From Bacteroidota bacterium (lineage in GTDB: Bacteria > Bacteroidota > Bacteroidia > Flavobacteriales_F > PHOS-HE28), in the NCBI GenBank assembly GCA_018267155.1, contig JAFDZE010000041.1:1-64000 (forward strand): a stretch of DNA of 64,000 nt, in the 5' to 3' direction. How positions within the stretch are numbered: position 1 is the first letter of the stretch; each line of letters starts with the position of its first letter. The position numbers and the translations under genes are program-made. Shown here in pieces: positions 1 through 9,214 of the stretch. The notes under the pieces are model-generated. The model was given only the letters and a program-made list of their open reading frames with translations. It ran no database searches and was not told where the DNA came from.

Positions 1-1376
1 AGGTCGCTCACCTGGAGCATGGCGTCCACGTTCTTCAGGTTCTGCGGGTCGAATGCGAAGGAGCTGGAGAGCTGGCCCCGGCCGTTGAGCGTGGCCGATG
101 CGCCCAGGCGCAGGCTGTCCCCGCCACTGTTCATCCTGCTGCTGCGCACGACCATGTCGTTGAGCACGTAGCGGAACGGGCGCTCCGGTGTATGATCCTC
201 AAAAACCAGTTCGGCGTTGGTGATGGCCAGACTGTCGGCATTGTACTCGTTGGCCACCAGATCCCGACCCAGCGTGCGGATCCAATCGGCCAGCATCACG
301 AAGATGTTGTCGCTGCTGGCCGTGAGCACGGCGGTGGTGTCGCCTCCCGCGGCCATGGTGTCCAGCTTCAATGCCCTGCTCCAGGTATCCGAACCATCGG
401 GCCACAGCTGGAAGCGCGTGCTGAAGCCGTCCACCGCGACGCTTGTCAGGTCGAACCTGTCACTCCTGGCATCCAGCGTGTCCAGCTTGACCCGCGCGGA
501 CCGGATGCCCACGAGGGGTTCGCCGTTGGCATCGGTGACGCCCAGGTCGCGCAGACCGAGATCGGCCCGCACGGCCAGACCATCGCTGGCGACCCAACTG
601 TCGCGCAGGTGCAGGTCCAGGTCCACCTGGCCCGTGAGCGCGGTAGTACGCAAAAGATCCTGCAGGTACGGAAGCAGTTGCGGCAGGGCGAACCCGGTCA
701 GTGCGGCATCAATGGCGTAGACCGAATGTTCCGTATCGATCATGAACCCGCCCTTCAGCGCACCCCCTTGGGCCAGGGCGAACGAAAGGTCGAAATCCAT
801 ACGAGTGCTTTCGCCGGTGATCCGGGTGCAGGCCGCGTCAAGGTCCGTTATCCCGGCGGGTTCCTTCAGCAGGTCGGCGGCGTACACCACCCGGCCATCG
901 GCGAGCCGGATGTCCTCCAGGCTGAACCGTATCGGGGCGCTGGTCGTGGTGTCCTTGGGCTCGCCACCGCCCAGTTCCAACAGGTCGCTGAAGTTGAACC
1001 GGTCCTTGTGCTGCGCGATGCGCACGTACGGCCGTACGATGCGCACGTGGTGGAAGTGCCAGTCGTTGCGTCGGAAGGCCTTCCACAGATCGGCCTTCAC
1101 CCGGATATTGTCCCAGCTAACGAAGACCTGATCGCCGCCGGGCTCATGCACCGTGACCCCGCTTACCGAGTATGTGAAGGTGAACGGGTTGAGGACAATG
1201 CGCTCGATGCGCACCTTGCGATGGATCCACTCCTCGCTGTGCTCTTCAATGTAGCGTTTGAGCAGCCAGGGCAACAGGAATGCGACCACCAGGAGCAGCG
1301 TGGCCACCAGCACGCCTCCGACGATCAAGTAACGGTGCCCTCTACGCTTCTTCGACGTTCTCCCCGGTGCGATCAT
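1..1376 (-). CDS. DUF748 / AsmA-like envelope protein (3' end outside window)
   Basis: An open frame of about 458 codons runs on the minus strand from an ATG to the window edge, so the C-terminus is missing. The protein begins with a short basic stretch (residues 4-15), then one hydrophobic segment (about 17-40), then a long periplasmic-type region with alternating beta-like segments. This is the layout of DUF748/AsmA-like proteins: an inner-membrane anchor plus a repeated beta-groove thought to act in outer-membrane biogenesis or lipid transport. The phrase IRLADGRVVYAA near residue 150 is typical of such repeats. The function is inferred from family resemblance only. All plus-strand frames through this stretch are antisense shadows. 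Confidence 0.72.
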   Translation of the reverse strand, partial: MIAPGRTSKKRRGHRYLIVGGVLVATLLLVVAFLLPWLLKRYIEEHSEEWIHRKVRIERIVLNPFTFTYSVSGVTVHEPGGDQVFVSWDNIRVKADLWKAFRRNDWHFHHVRIVRPYVRIAQHKDRFNFSDLLELGGGEPKDTTTSAPIRFSLEDIRLADGRVVYAADLLKEPAGITDLDAACTRITGESTRMDFDLSFALAQGGALKGGFMIDTEHSVYAIDAALTGFALPQLLPYLQDLLRTTALTGQVDLDLHLRDSWVASDGLAVRADLGLRDLGVTDANGEPLVGIRSARVKLDTLDARSDRFDLTSVAVDGFSTRFQLWPDGSDTWSRALKLDTMAAGGDTTAVLTASSDNIFVMLADWIRTLGRDLVANEYNADSLAITNAELVFEDHTPERPFRYVLNDMVVRSSRMNSGGDSLRLGASATLNGRGQLSSSFAFDPQNLKNVDAMLQVSD

Positions 1377-1440
1377 CACGTGTGCAAAGTTGTTCGGCCC
1401 ATGCGGACATCACACGAACGGCCGACAAGGATCCAAAGCA

Positions 1441-1472
1441 AAGCGGCCCCCACCGCAAGGCGAAGGCCGCTT
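1441..1472 (-). terminator. Rho-independent terminator downstream of ssb (first copy)
   Basis: AAGCGGCC and GGCCGCTT form an 8-bp stem. Read on the minus strand the hairpin is followed by a T-rich run (TTTGCTTT). It lies 20 bp past the ssb stop codon and ahead of the DUF748 gene. Confidence 0.65.
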
Positions 1473-1492
1473 CCCTGATGGGTACCGACCAC

Positions 1493-1873
1493 TCAGGCCG
1501 CGATGCGCAGTTGCGCAGGCTCCGGCTGTGGTGCTTCCCGCTTGGCGCCCACCAGGCGGAAGTCGCTCACCACGATCTCGGTAACGAAGCGCTTCACGCC
1601 GTCCTTGGCCTGGTACGAGCGGTGGACCAACCGACCTTCCAAGGCGATACCCGTGCCTTTCCGCACCAAGCGTTCCAGTGCGGCCGCCGTCTGGCCCCAA
1701 GCCACCACGGTGTGCCATTGCGTGTCCGTCACCCGGTCCCCCTCGGTGTTGGTGTAGGTCTCGTGGGTGGCCACCGAGATGCGGGCCACTTTGCGCCCTT
1801 TGGCCAATTCGCGTACTTCAGGGTCGAAGCCGCAGTTGCCGATGAGCCGCACGGTGTTGCTGATCTTGTTCAT
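1493..1873 (-). CDS. ssb: Single-stranded DNA-binding protein, short paralogue 1
   Basis: This 126-residue protein has one OB fold (about residues 3-105) with the Ssb signatures RLIGNCGFDPEVR, DTQWHTVVAWG and GTGIALEGRLVHRSY. It should bind single-stranded DNA in replication, repair or recombination. The usual acidic C-terminal tip (DDDIPF type) that recruits partner proteins is absent; the chain ends in LRIAA. It may therefore be an accessory copy rather than the housekeeping Ssb. A second short ssb lies about 7 kb away in the same orientation, and the two share a conserved upstream block. A terminator hairpin follows directly. Confidence 0.93.
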   Translation of the reverse strand: MNKISNTVRLIGNCGFDPEVRELAKGRKVARISVATHETYTNTEGDRVTDTQWHTVVAWGQTAAALERLVRKGTGIALEGRLVHRSYQAKDGVKRFVTEIVVSDFRLVGAKREAPQPEPAQLRIAA

Positions 1874-1934
1874 GTTCGTAGGTGTTGGGTTGTGTTGGCT
1901 TGTTCGGATCCGGCATTGGTGTCGAATTCCGTCG

Positions 1935-2002
1935 GCAAACCTTCACCTCCCCCTTGCCCGGATCCGGTCGGCATTGCACTTATAGGCGGATGCAGGCGTT
2001 TG
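1935..2002 (-). promoter_or_regulatory. Conserved 68-bp block upstream of ssb copy 1
   Basis: Written on the plus strand, four segments occur in fixed order and spacing: GCAAACCTTCA, 15 bases, GATCCGGTC, 1 base, GCATTGCA, 17 bases, GCGTTTG. The identical set with identical spacing lies upstream of the second ssb at 9215-9282. On the coding strand the gene-proximal end reads AAGGTTTG, close to the Bacteroidota -7 box TAnnTTTG. It sits 62 bp before the ATG. I read it as a shared promoter plus operator; a structured leader RNA is the alternative. Confidence 0.6.
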
Positions 2003-2132
2003 TTCAACGGGTATTCCAGGTGGCCTCCACTTGCCGATCCCGGTATGGGCGCTACTTTCAGGCCGGGTAACGGGGTCAGGCAGCGCAGAACGGGGTTCCC
2101 GGCGTCTTGCCTCCCGGAAAGGCCCTTGACCA

Positions 2133-2696
2133 TTGCGTGAGCTGACCGAACGCGAGCTGGTGGAAGGCTGCCGAGGCGGGGACCGCCGTACACAGGAACT
2201 CCTGTACGGGCGGTACTCACGGCGCATGTACGCCGTCTGCCTCCGGTATGCCCGCCATCGGTTGGAAGCCGCCGACCTCTTGCAGGAAGGCTTCATACGC
2301 GTGTTCGGCAAGCTGGACGGCTTTCGCATGGAAGGCTCGCTGGAGGGTTGGATCCGCCGCATCATGGTGCATACCTGCATCAACCACTACCGCACCAAGG
2401 CGTTCCAGAACGAACGCTTCGGTCTGGAGCACGTGCCCGAGGGCGTGGAAGAGGCCGTGGTGCTCGATCACCTGGGCGCCGAAGAATTGATGGCACTTGT
2501 GCGGGAACTGCCCGACGGCTACCGCATGGTGTTCAACCTGTACGCGATAGAAGGGTATGACCACGCGGAGATCGCCGAGATGGTGGGTTGCGTGGAAAGT
2601 ACCAGCCGCAGCCAACTGGCCAAAGCACGACGCATGCTGCAACAACGGATTTTCGAACAAGCGCACCCCGTAGATGAACGGAAAGCATCCCATTGA
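2133..2696 (+). CDS. ECF-type RNA polymerase sigma factor
   Basis: This 187-residue sigma70-family protein has a region 2 (about residues 20-85, with the core motif DLLQEGFIRVF and the promoter-melting segment SLEGWIRRIMVHTCIN) and a region 4 helix-turn-helix (about 130-178, with YDHAEIAEMVGC). It lacks regions 1 and 3, as expected for an extracytoplasmic-function sigma factor. The start is a TTG; the first in-frame ATG is too far downstream to keep region 2. The last 23 bp overlap the next gene, a membrane protein with an anti-sigma-like N-terminus. The pair probably forms a cell-envelope stress or surface-signal switch that drives the downstream PKD genes. Confidence 0.92.
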   Translation: MRELTERELVEGCRGGDRRTQELLYGRYSRRMYAVCLRYARHRLEAADLLQEGFIRVFGKLDGFRMEGSLEGWIRRIMVHTCINHYRTKAFQNERFGLEHVPEGVEEAVVLDHLGAEELMALVRELPDGYRMVFNLYAIEGYDHAEIAEMVGCVESTSRSQLAKARRMLQQRIFEQAHPVDERKASH

Positions 2697-4260
2697 CGAT
2701 CACTTCGCACGTGTGCTGCGCGAAGCTGAGGCCACACCGCCCGATGCGGTGTGGAAGAACGTGGCCGGGGCGATGGACCGCCCACCGGCGCGGGCATACC
2801 GCTACCGCAGGATCACCATCGCCCTGCTCCTCCTGCTGTTGCTGGGCGGAGCCGCCTATTGGTCGGTCACATCGCGGGGAACCCGCCCGGACGGCCCTGG
2901 CACCCGGCAGGTACGGAGCACACCACCGACCGCCGCACCACAGGCCGAACGATCGGTGGAGGTAGGCGAACATGCGCAAGCGGAACCGTCCTCGACGGGA
3001 AGGTCGCAGGAGCTGGGCACGGTTGCAACGCCGGGTAGCGCTTCGGACAACAAGGTATCTCCTGTTGCCCGGGAACGGAACACCGACGCGGATCCAAGCG
3101 TCCCGAACAGGACCCATGAACGGCCCGTCGGTGATGGCGGAGGAACCGAACGCGATGGCCGCCAAGCATCGGTAGGAGCCGTGTTGAATAGTTCCATCGA
3201 GGGGGGATCACGCACCGACCAGCCGGAACACACAGGGACCGCGGGCCTTGAGAACGAGGAAGGACCGGCACCTGAAGCCGCATCGCCTGTAACAGAGCAA
3301 CCCACACCGTTGTTCCACGCGGGGGGCCTGTCCGGGTCCTCCTCCACAGCGGAGTCCGCTCTGCCGCGCAGTACGCCCGATGTGCATCTGCCTCGTCTGG
3401 CAAGCAACCCAACGCCGGTCGTGATCCGAACTGCCCCAACGACCGGAGCACTGATGCGTGGCGATAGCACACCAGCGTACCTCTTGCGCAAAGGCCGTTG
3501 GTGGTTCGCCCTGCAAGGTGGTATCGCCAAACTCGACGGGCACTGGAGCGGCTCCGACCCGGCGGCCCGCGAATTGAACCGTGACGAAACCTGGCTCGGC
3601 GGCCGATCGCTCGGGTTGGTGGTGGGCCGTGAATGGCTCAACGGGTGGTCCGCAGGCCTGGGTATCGGAGCCGCATGGCAACGCGCGCGCTTCTTACGGC
3701 TGGAGCGCACTCCGGGGCCGACAGAAACCGTGATCGATACCACCTGGACGAACTCCTTCCAAGGACCGAATGCGTACTGGACCTGGAACATCGTGGAGAC
3801 CGATGTGACCGAGCCCGGCACCCAACGCGAGTTCCGCGCAACGAACGAATACCTGTGGCTCCGCGTGGCCCCCGAAGCCGCTCGTCAGTTGTTCGAATAC
3901 CGCCGACTTTCGTTGCATGCCCGTGCCGGTGCCGCCGCACTGTTCGGTATCACCCGAAAAGGAAGCACCCTGTACCGGCCCTCCGTTCACACGCTGGATG
4001 CGCCACCCGATGGCCATGTGAACGTGGTGGACCTGAACGACGCTGCCGTTCGTGAGCGCTTCGCTTTCTCCTTTGCACTGTGGGGCGCGCTGGAACTGCA
4101 GTATCGTGTGAGGGAGCACTGGTCGGTGGGGGCCCTGCCCATGGTCGAATGGCGGCCCGCCATGCACAGCAGCAAAGGTCCTGCCCTGTCCATGACATCT
4201 TTCGGTGGCGCCTTACGCCTGCGCTACGACCTGGCCCATCAAGAAAAACGCACGCGATGA
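2674..4260 (+). CDS. Anti-sigma-like membrane protein with C-terminal outer-membrane beta-barrel-like domain
   Basis: The gene overlaps the sigma-factor gene, so the two are translationally coupled. The 528-residue product has a short cytoplasmic head (1-45, containing DDHFARVLREAEATPPDAVW), one transmembrane segment (about 46-65), a Pro/Thr/Ser-rich linker of about 200 residues, and a C-terminal part (about 270-528) with repeated aromatic-Gly beta-strands such as FALQGGIAKLDGHW and SLGLVVGREWLNGWSAGLGI. This last part resembles an outer-membrane porin-type barrel. The head is where an anti-sigma factor would hold the sigma factor. The barrel suggests that one chain spans both membranes or senses the outer membrane. 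The barrel assignment rests on strand pattern alone. Confidence 0.7.
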   Translation: MNGKHPIDDHFARVLREAEATPPDAVWKNVAGAMDRPPARAYRYRRITIALLLLLLLGGAAYWSVTSRGTRPDGPGTRQVRSTPPTAAPQAERSVEVGEHAQAEPSSTGRSQELGTVATPGSASDNKVSPVARERNTDADPSVPNRTHERPVGDGGGTERDGRQASVGAVLNSSIEGGSRTDQPEHTGTAGLENEEGPAPEAASPVTEQPTPLFHAGGLSGSSSTAESALPRSTPDVHLPRLASNPTPVVIRTAPTTGALMRGDSTPAYLLRKGRWWFALQGGIAKLDGHWSGSDPAARELNRDETWLGGRSLGLVVGREWLNGWSAGLGIGAAWQRARFLRLERTPGPTETVIDTTWTNSFQGPNAYWTWNIVETDVTEPGTQREFRATNEYLWLRVAPEAARQLFEYRRLSLHARAGAAALFGITRKGSTLYRPSVHTLDAPPDGHVNVVDLNDAAVRERFAFSFALWGALELQYRVREHWSVGALPMVEWRPAMHSSKGPALSMTSFGGALRLRYDLAHQEKRTR

Positions 4261-5417
4261 AGGGCTGCCTGCAAAGTTGGCATTCATCACGCGCAGCCTT
4301 GCTGTGCGCAGCACTGGTCATCGCCACGGCTTCCGTGGCCCAGTGTCCGGGGATCCGCCCGGTGTTCTCCTGGGCGAGCGACGGGGCCGGGGTCGTATTC
4401 ACTGACCTCACGGAGCATCCCGGGGTGAACATCACAGAACGACACTGGGTGATCGGCGGTGTGGACACCGCTCAACTCATCACCACCACGCATGTATTTG
4501 ATTCCGCCGGGGTCGATAGCGTCCACCTCATCATGATGGCCGAAGGATGCTACTACAGTGTGAGTGCGCTGGTGGGACACGCGGGCGATACCGAGACCTG
4601 CACCTCTTCGATCTCGTCGACCTTCAGCTATGTGGAAACAGGCAACAACCAGCTCGCCCTCACCGATCAGAGCACGAGCGACGCGCCGGTGCTGCTGTAC
4701 CTGTGGGCCTTCGGCGACGGCAACACCAGCTTCGATCAGCACACCGAACACTTCTGGCCCATGCCAGGCGCTTACGATGTGTCACATTCCATTGCCGGGC
4801 TGAACGACCAGTTGCAGACCACCTGCGTGGCAGGGCGCGCCGAACACGTCTTCGTGGATGGCAACGCCAGCACCTGCGATACGTCCCTCTTCCTCGCTCT
4901 GGACGCCGAGGTGAACGGCCCTCTTGTCACCCTGAACGCCCAACAAGTCCTGTTCAACCCGGACCTGACCATCACCGGATGGCAATGGGACTATGGTGAT
5001 GGCTCGCCGATCGACATCACCAGCACGTCCAGCGCTGAACATTACTACCCCTATGGTGGCGTGGTGCAGATCTGCCTTCGGGTCACAGCTTCGGACTCCC
5101 TGGGCAACACCTGCTTCGCGCGTGCATGCACCACCGTGTCCATGCTGGAGGCTGTTGGCCTCAACGGGACCGCAATGCCGGCCGAGTTGCACGCACGTCC
5201 CGTTCCTTGTGATGATGATCTGTGGGTCGAGGGCGAGTCGGTACGCGCCGGCAGGTGCTGGCATATCGTGGACGCACTCGGTCGCGAGGCCGCAACGGGC
5301 ACCTTCACCCTGGATGATCCCGAACGGATCGATGTGCATCTCTTACCTGTTGGGTTGTACACGCTGACCATCCGTACAGAACAAGGCTTGCATTCCATTC
5401 GCGTGCTCAAGCAATAG
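4257..5417 (+). CDS. Secreted PKD-domain protein with T9SS tail
   Basis: The ATG overlaps the stop codon of the upstream gene (ATGA), which fixes the start and implies one operon with the sigma/anti-sigma pair. The 386-residue product has a signal peptide (about 1-29, ending ASVAQ) and two or three PKD-like Ig folds recognised by WAFGDGNTSFDQHTEHFW and WDYGDGSPI. Its C-terminal tail of about 80 residues ends VGLYTLTIRTEQGLHSIRVL, the T9SS type A sorting pattern. PKD folds usually mediate adhesion or surface spacing. The protein is expected on the cell surface or in the medium. The exact ligand is unknown. Confidence 0.8.
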   Translation: MKGCLQSWHSSRAALLCAALVIATASVAQCPGIRPVFSWASDGAGVVFTDLTEHPGVNITERHWVIGGVDTAQLITTTHVFDSAGVDSVHLIMMAEGCYYSVSALVGHAGDTETCTSSISSTFSYVETGNNQLALTDQSTSDAPVLLYLWAFGDGNTSFDQHTEHFWPMPGAYDVSHSIAGLNDQLQTTCVAGRAEHVFVDGNASTCDTSLFLALDAEVNGPLVTLNAQQVLFNPDLTITGWQWDYGDGSPIDITSTSSAEHYYPYGGVVQICLRVTASDSLGNTCFARACTTVSMLEAVGLNGTAMPAELHARPVPCDDDLWVEGESVRAGRCWHIVDALGREAATGTFTLDDPERIDVHLLPVGLYTLTIRTEQGLHSIRVLKQ

Positions 5418-5498
5418 GCAACGGAACCACAACGTCCGGGCGTCCTAAGAACACGTCGCATGACGCCCATTCCTTTATCAAGCCCTCAACCGCTCCCC

Positions 5499-8400
5499 AT
5501 GAAGCACTTCTGCACCGGTCTCGCTCTGCTCTGTAGTGCCTACGCTGTATCGGCCCAGCCCGATTGTTCCCAGATCCTGAACGTGGGATTTTCGTTCGGC
5601 ACGCAGGGCAATACGGTGGTCCTGAACAACGGTACACAAACGGAGTTCCCCAACGCTACCACCTACAAATGGGACTTCGGCGATGGTGAGCTGTCCACAG
5701 ATCCGAACGCGACCCATGTGTACGACCTCCCCGGCACGTACCTGGTCTGCCTCTACGGTATGGTGGAGAACTGCATGGACAGCGTGTGCCAAGAAGTGGT
5801 CATTACCGGAGGTGAGAACCCGTGCGACGACCTGAGTGCTGACTTCACCGTGACCACACAAGGGGTGGTCGTCGTTTTCGACGCATCAGGTCCTGCCACA
5901 GGCTACCACTGGATCTTTGGTGATGGCATGCAGAGCTTCGATAGCGACCCGGTCCATACCTATCCCGAGCCCGGCACCTATCACGCTTGCCTGGTCACCT
6001 GGGCCTGGAACCCGCAGACACAGGACACGTGCTACGCCGAGCATTGCGAGTGGGTCACCATCGGCGACAGTTCCCCGTGCGATGACCTGGTGGCTGATTT
6101 CACCGTGACCACACAAGGCCCTGTGGCCGCTTTCAACGGATACGGCGGGACGGCTGTGGGTTACCTGTGGTATTTCGGCGACAACACACAGGGCGATGGG
6201 TCATCGCCTACGCACACCTATCCCGGCCCGGGATCATACAACGCTTGTCTGCTCACCTGGACGTGGAACAGCAACACCCAGGACACCTGCTGGGCCGAAT
6301 ATTGCGAGGAGATCACGATCGATGGTGTCGGACCGTGTGACGGTCTGCACGCTGGATTCTCTTTCAACACCTTTCCGTTCGGAGCACAATTCTCCAACTC
6401 CACCACCGGTACCGGCTTCCAGACCGCGTGGACCTGGTCCTTCGGCGATGGCACTACCAGCAATGATGCCCAGCCGGTACACACCTACTCGGAACCCGGC
6501 ACCTATATCACCTGCCTCACCGTCACCAGCATCTTCGAGCAGCAGGGCGGCGGAGTGATCACCTGCCTGGACTCCATCTGCCAGGAGATCCACGTCCAAG
6601 GACAAGGATCCCCCTGCGATGATCTGATCGCCGCGTTCGAGGTGACCACCCAAGGGAACATGGCCGACTTCACGGCGTCCGGTGGTTCGGCCGTCGGCTA
6701 CCACTGGAACTTCGGTGACGGAACGGAAGGGGATGGTCCCGCTCCCATGCACACCTACCCCGAAGCGGGTAGCTACCACGCCTGCCTGGTCACCTGGGCC
6801 TGGAACCCGCAGACGCAGGACACGTGCTACGCCGAGCATTGCGAGTGGGTCACCATCGGCGGCAATTCGCCGTGCGATGGCCTTCAGGCCGGCTTCCAAG
6901 CACAGGTCGGTGACGTAACGGTATGGTTCTCCAACACCACGATCGGCACCGGCTTCCAAACATCCTGGCATTGGGATTTCGGTGACGGGACCACGAGCGA
7001 CGATGCGCAGCCCTCCCACGTCTTCCCCGGCCTGGGTACATACGAGGTCTGCCTGACGGTCGTCACCCTTTTCGAGCAACAAGGTGGCGGGGTGATCACT
7101 TGCCAGGACAGCTATTGCTCACTTGTTTCCAATGGCGGTGGTTCGCCGTGCGACAGCTTGATCGCCGATTTCACCGTGACCACCCAAGGCAACACCGCTA
7201 CCTTCTCCGCTGTAGGAGGTACGGCCGTCGCCTACCACTGGAACTTCGGAGATGGAACGGAAGAGGATGGTCCCTCTCCCGCGCACACCTACCCCGAAGC
7301 GGGTAGCTATCACGCCTGCCTGGTCACCTGGGCCTGGGATCCGCAAACGCAGGACACATGCTACGCCGAGCATTGCGAGTGGGTCACCATCGGCGACAGT
7401 TCACCGTGCGATGACCTGGTCGCTGATTTCACCGTGACCACACAAGGCCCCGTGGCCGCTTTCAACGGATACGGCGGGACGGCAGTGGGGTACCTCTGGA
7501 GTTTCGGCGACAACACGCAGGGTGATGGCCCATCGCCTACGCACACCTATCCCGGCCCGGGATCATACAACGCTTGTCTGCTCACCTGGGCATGGAACAG
7601 CAACACCCAGGACACCTGCTGGGCCGAATATTGCGAGGAGATCACGATCGATGGTGTCGGACCGTGTGACGGTCTGCACGCCGACTTCGAGGCCGATGCG
7701 GACGGCTCGGATCTGTACTTCTACAGCACCTCCACCGGCACGGGTTTCCAGACCAGCGTGGTCTGGTCCTTCGGTGATGGCACCACCAGCACCGAAGCCC
7801 AGCCGGTACACACCTACCCGGAACCCGGCTTCTATGTCGCCTGCCTCACCATCACCAGCAGTTTCGAGCAGCAGGGTGGCGGGGTGATCACCTGCACGGA
7901 TTCCATCTGCCAGGAGGTTCACACGCAGGGGGCGGGGTCCCCTTGTGAATTGCTGAATCCCGGGTTCGAGGCCGATGTGATCGACGAGCCGTCAGTGTCC
8001 TTCACCAGCCTCACGCAGGGTACGGGTTTCCAGACCAGCTATCTCTGGTCCTTCGGCGATGGCACCACAGGCGACGGGGCCCAGACGGTACACACCTATG
8101 CGCAGCCTGGCACGTATCTCGTATGCCTTACCGTCACCAGCCTGTACGAGCAGCAGGGCGGAGGGGTGATCACCTGCACGGACTCGGCATGCATCGAACT
8201 CGAGGTCCAAGTGCAAGACTCCCTCTGCAATGATCTGAACGCCGACTTCGAGAGCGACGCCGATGGCCAATTGGTTTACTTCAGCAACACCTCCACCGGA
8301 ACGGGTTTCCAGACCGGCCTGACCTGGTTCTTCGGCGATGGCACCACCAGCAACGATGACGAGCCTGTGCATACCTATCCCGAGCCTGGCACCTATATCG

Positions 8401-8753
8401 CCTGCCTCACCGTCATCAGCAGCTTCGAGCAGCAGGGTGGCGGGGTGATCTCCTGCATGGACACCATCTGCCATGTGATCGACATTCCGCTCGGGCTGAA
8501 CGGTCCGGCCGGAAGCGGAACACTGGACCTGTGGCCACAGCCCTTCGAAGATCACTTCACCTTGAAGGGTACCGACCTGAGTGGTATGACCCGCTTCACC
8601 TTGTTCGAGATGACCGGGCAACTGGTCGATGATCGAAGTGTTGGTGTACAAGGCCTGATCTCGCTTGAGTACGGCCACCTTTCATCGGGGTCGTACCTGC
8701 TTCGCATCAGGAACGATCACCTGGATCGTACCGTGCGGCTCCTGAAACGCTGA
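5499..8753 (+). CDS. Giant secreted adhesin with eleven PKD repeats and T9SS tail
   Basis: I placed the start at the ATG that opens a clean signal peptide (MKHFCTGLALLCSAYAVSAQ). The 1084-residue protein carries eleven PKD units, each with the core FGDG/FGDN ... P.HTYPEPGTY..CL. Two flavours alternate: one contains QTQDTCYAEHCEWVTI or NTQDTCWAEYCEEITI, the other EQQGGGVITC.DSICQE. Every unit has paired cysteines, suggesting disulfide-stabilised beads on a string. The last 80 residues are a T9SS type A tail (LDLWPQPFEDHF ... GSYLLRIRNDHLDRTVRLLK). It is last in the sigma/anti-sigma operon and probably that operon's main product. Internal units were duplicated recently at DNA level. Confidence 0.85.
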   Translation: MKHFCTGLALLCSAYAVSAQPDCSQILNVGFSFGTQGNTVVLNNGTQTEFPNATTYKWDFGDGELSTDPNATHVYDLPGTYLVCLYGMVENCMDSVCQEVVITGGENPCDDLSADFTVTTQGVVVVFDASGPATGYHWIFGDGMQSFDSDPVHTYPEPGTYHACLVTWAWNPQTQDTCYAEHCEWVTIGDSSPCDDLVADFTVTTQGPVAAFNGYGGTAVGYLWYFGDNTQGDGSSPTHTYPGPGSYNACLLTWTWNSNTQDTCWAEYCEEITIDGVGPCDGLHAGFSFNTFPFGAQFSNSTTGTGFQTAWTWSFGDGTTSNDAQPVHTYSEPGTYITCLTVTSIFEQQGGGVITCLDSICQEIHVQGQGSPCDDLIAAFEVTTQGNMADFTASGGSAVGYHWNFGDGTEGDGPAPMHTYPEAGSYHACLVTWAWNPQTQDTCYAEHCEWVTIGGNSPCDGLQAGFQAQVGDVTVWFSNTTIGTGFQTSWHWDFGDGTTSDDAQPSHVFPGLGTYEVCLTVVTLFEQQGGGVITCQDSYCSLVSNGGGSPCDSLIADFTVTTQGNTATFSAVGGTAVAYHWNFGDGTEEDGPSPAHTYPEAGSYHACLVTWAWDPQTQDTCYAEHCEWVTIGDSSPCDDLVADFTVTTQGPVAAFNGYGGTAVGYLWSFGDNTQGDGPSPTHTYPGPGSYNACLLTWAWNSNTQDTCWAEYCEEITIDGVGPCDGLHADFEADADGSDLYFYSTSTGTGFQTSVVWSFGDGTTSTEAQPVHTYPEPGFYVACLTITSSFEQQGGGVITCTDSICQEVHTQGAGSPCELLNPGFEADVIDEPSVSFTSLTQGTGFQTSYLWSFGDGTTGDGAQTVHTYAQPGTYLVCLTVTSLYEQQGGGVITCTDSACIELEVQVQDSLCNDLNADFESDADGQLVYFSNTSTGTGFQTGLTWFFGDGTTSNDDEPVHTYPEPGTYIACLTVISSFEQQGGGVISCMDTICHVIDIPLGLNGPAGSGTLDLWPQPFEDHFTLKGTDLSGMTRFTLFEMTGQLVDDRSVGVQGLISLEYGHLSSGSYLLRIRNDHLDRTVRLLKR
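6025..6352 (+). repeat. Internal direct duplication within the PKD adhesin, copy 1
   Basis: This 328-bp stretch recurs almost unchanged at 7354-7681, exactly 1329 bp (443 codons) downstream with no indel. It covers the end of one PKD unit and all of the next. The few differences are scattered single bases. Confidence 0.85.
7354..7681 (+). repeat. Internal direct duplication within the PKD adhesin, copy 2
   Basis: Second copy of the 328-bp block found at 6025-6352. Differences include W-Y to W-S before FGDN, and T-W to A-W after LLTW. Confidence 0.85.
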
Positions 8754-8773
8754 TCCCGGGAACCGGACATGAG

Positions 8774-8805
8774 AAGGGGCCGCCACTTTCGAGACAGCCC
8801 CTTTT
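8774..8805. terminator. Bidirectional terminator between the PKD adhesin and ssb copy 2
   Basis: AAGGGGC and GCCCCTT form a stem with flanking A and T runs, between two convergent genes. It should stop transcription from both sides. Confidence 0.75.
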
Positions 8806-8829
8806 CGTTCGCAACCGTCCAGCGGTGGA

Positions 8830-9186
8830 TCATTCAATGGCCACCTCCGCCTTGCGCTCCACCGGTTGGAACTGATTCAACACCACCTCGGTGAAGTAGC
8901 GCTTCTGCCCGTCCTTGGTCTCGTAGCTCCCATGCACCAACCGGCCTTCGAGGGTGATGCGACTGCCTTTCTTCAGGCTTTGCATCACATCATCGGCCTG
9001 GCGGCCCCAAGCGGTCACCTGGTGCCACTGGGTATCCTCCTTGCTGTTGCCGTTGCCGAAGTTGAAGTGCTCCGTGGTGGCCAAGCTGAAGCGCGCCCGC
9101 TTCTTTCCTCCTTCGAACTCGCGCAGTTCGGGATCCTTGCCCAGGTTGCCCATCAGTTGTACGCGGTTCACCGTCATCGTTTCCAT
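8830..9186 (-). CDS. ssb: Single-stranded DNA-binding protein, short paralogue 2
   Basis: I chose the start METMTVNRVQLMGNLGKDPE, which gives 118 residues; a slightly longer start nine codons upstream is possible but would enter the leader. The OB fold is complete, with DTQWHQVTAWGRQADD and GSRITLEGRLVHGSYETKDG. Like the copy near 1.5 kb it ends without an acidic DDDIPF tip (ERKAEVAIE). Its promoter region is the twin of the other copy's. The two genes probably respond to the same signal. Confidence 0.93.
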   Translation of the reverse strand: METMTVNRVQLMGNLGKDPELREFEGGKKRARFSLATTEHFNFGNGNSKEDTQWHQVTAWGRQADDVMQSLKKGSRITLEGRLVHGSYETKDGQKRYFTEVVLNQFQPVERKAEVAIE

Positions 9187-9214
9187 GGTCGTTCGTGTTT
9201 TGTGGTTCGACACC

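Noticed and set aside
192-1478. Long plus-strand frame over the first 1.4 kb
   Set aside because: It is antisense to the truncated DUF748 gene, whose product has a membrane anchor and family-like repeats.
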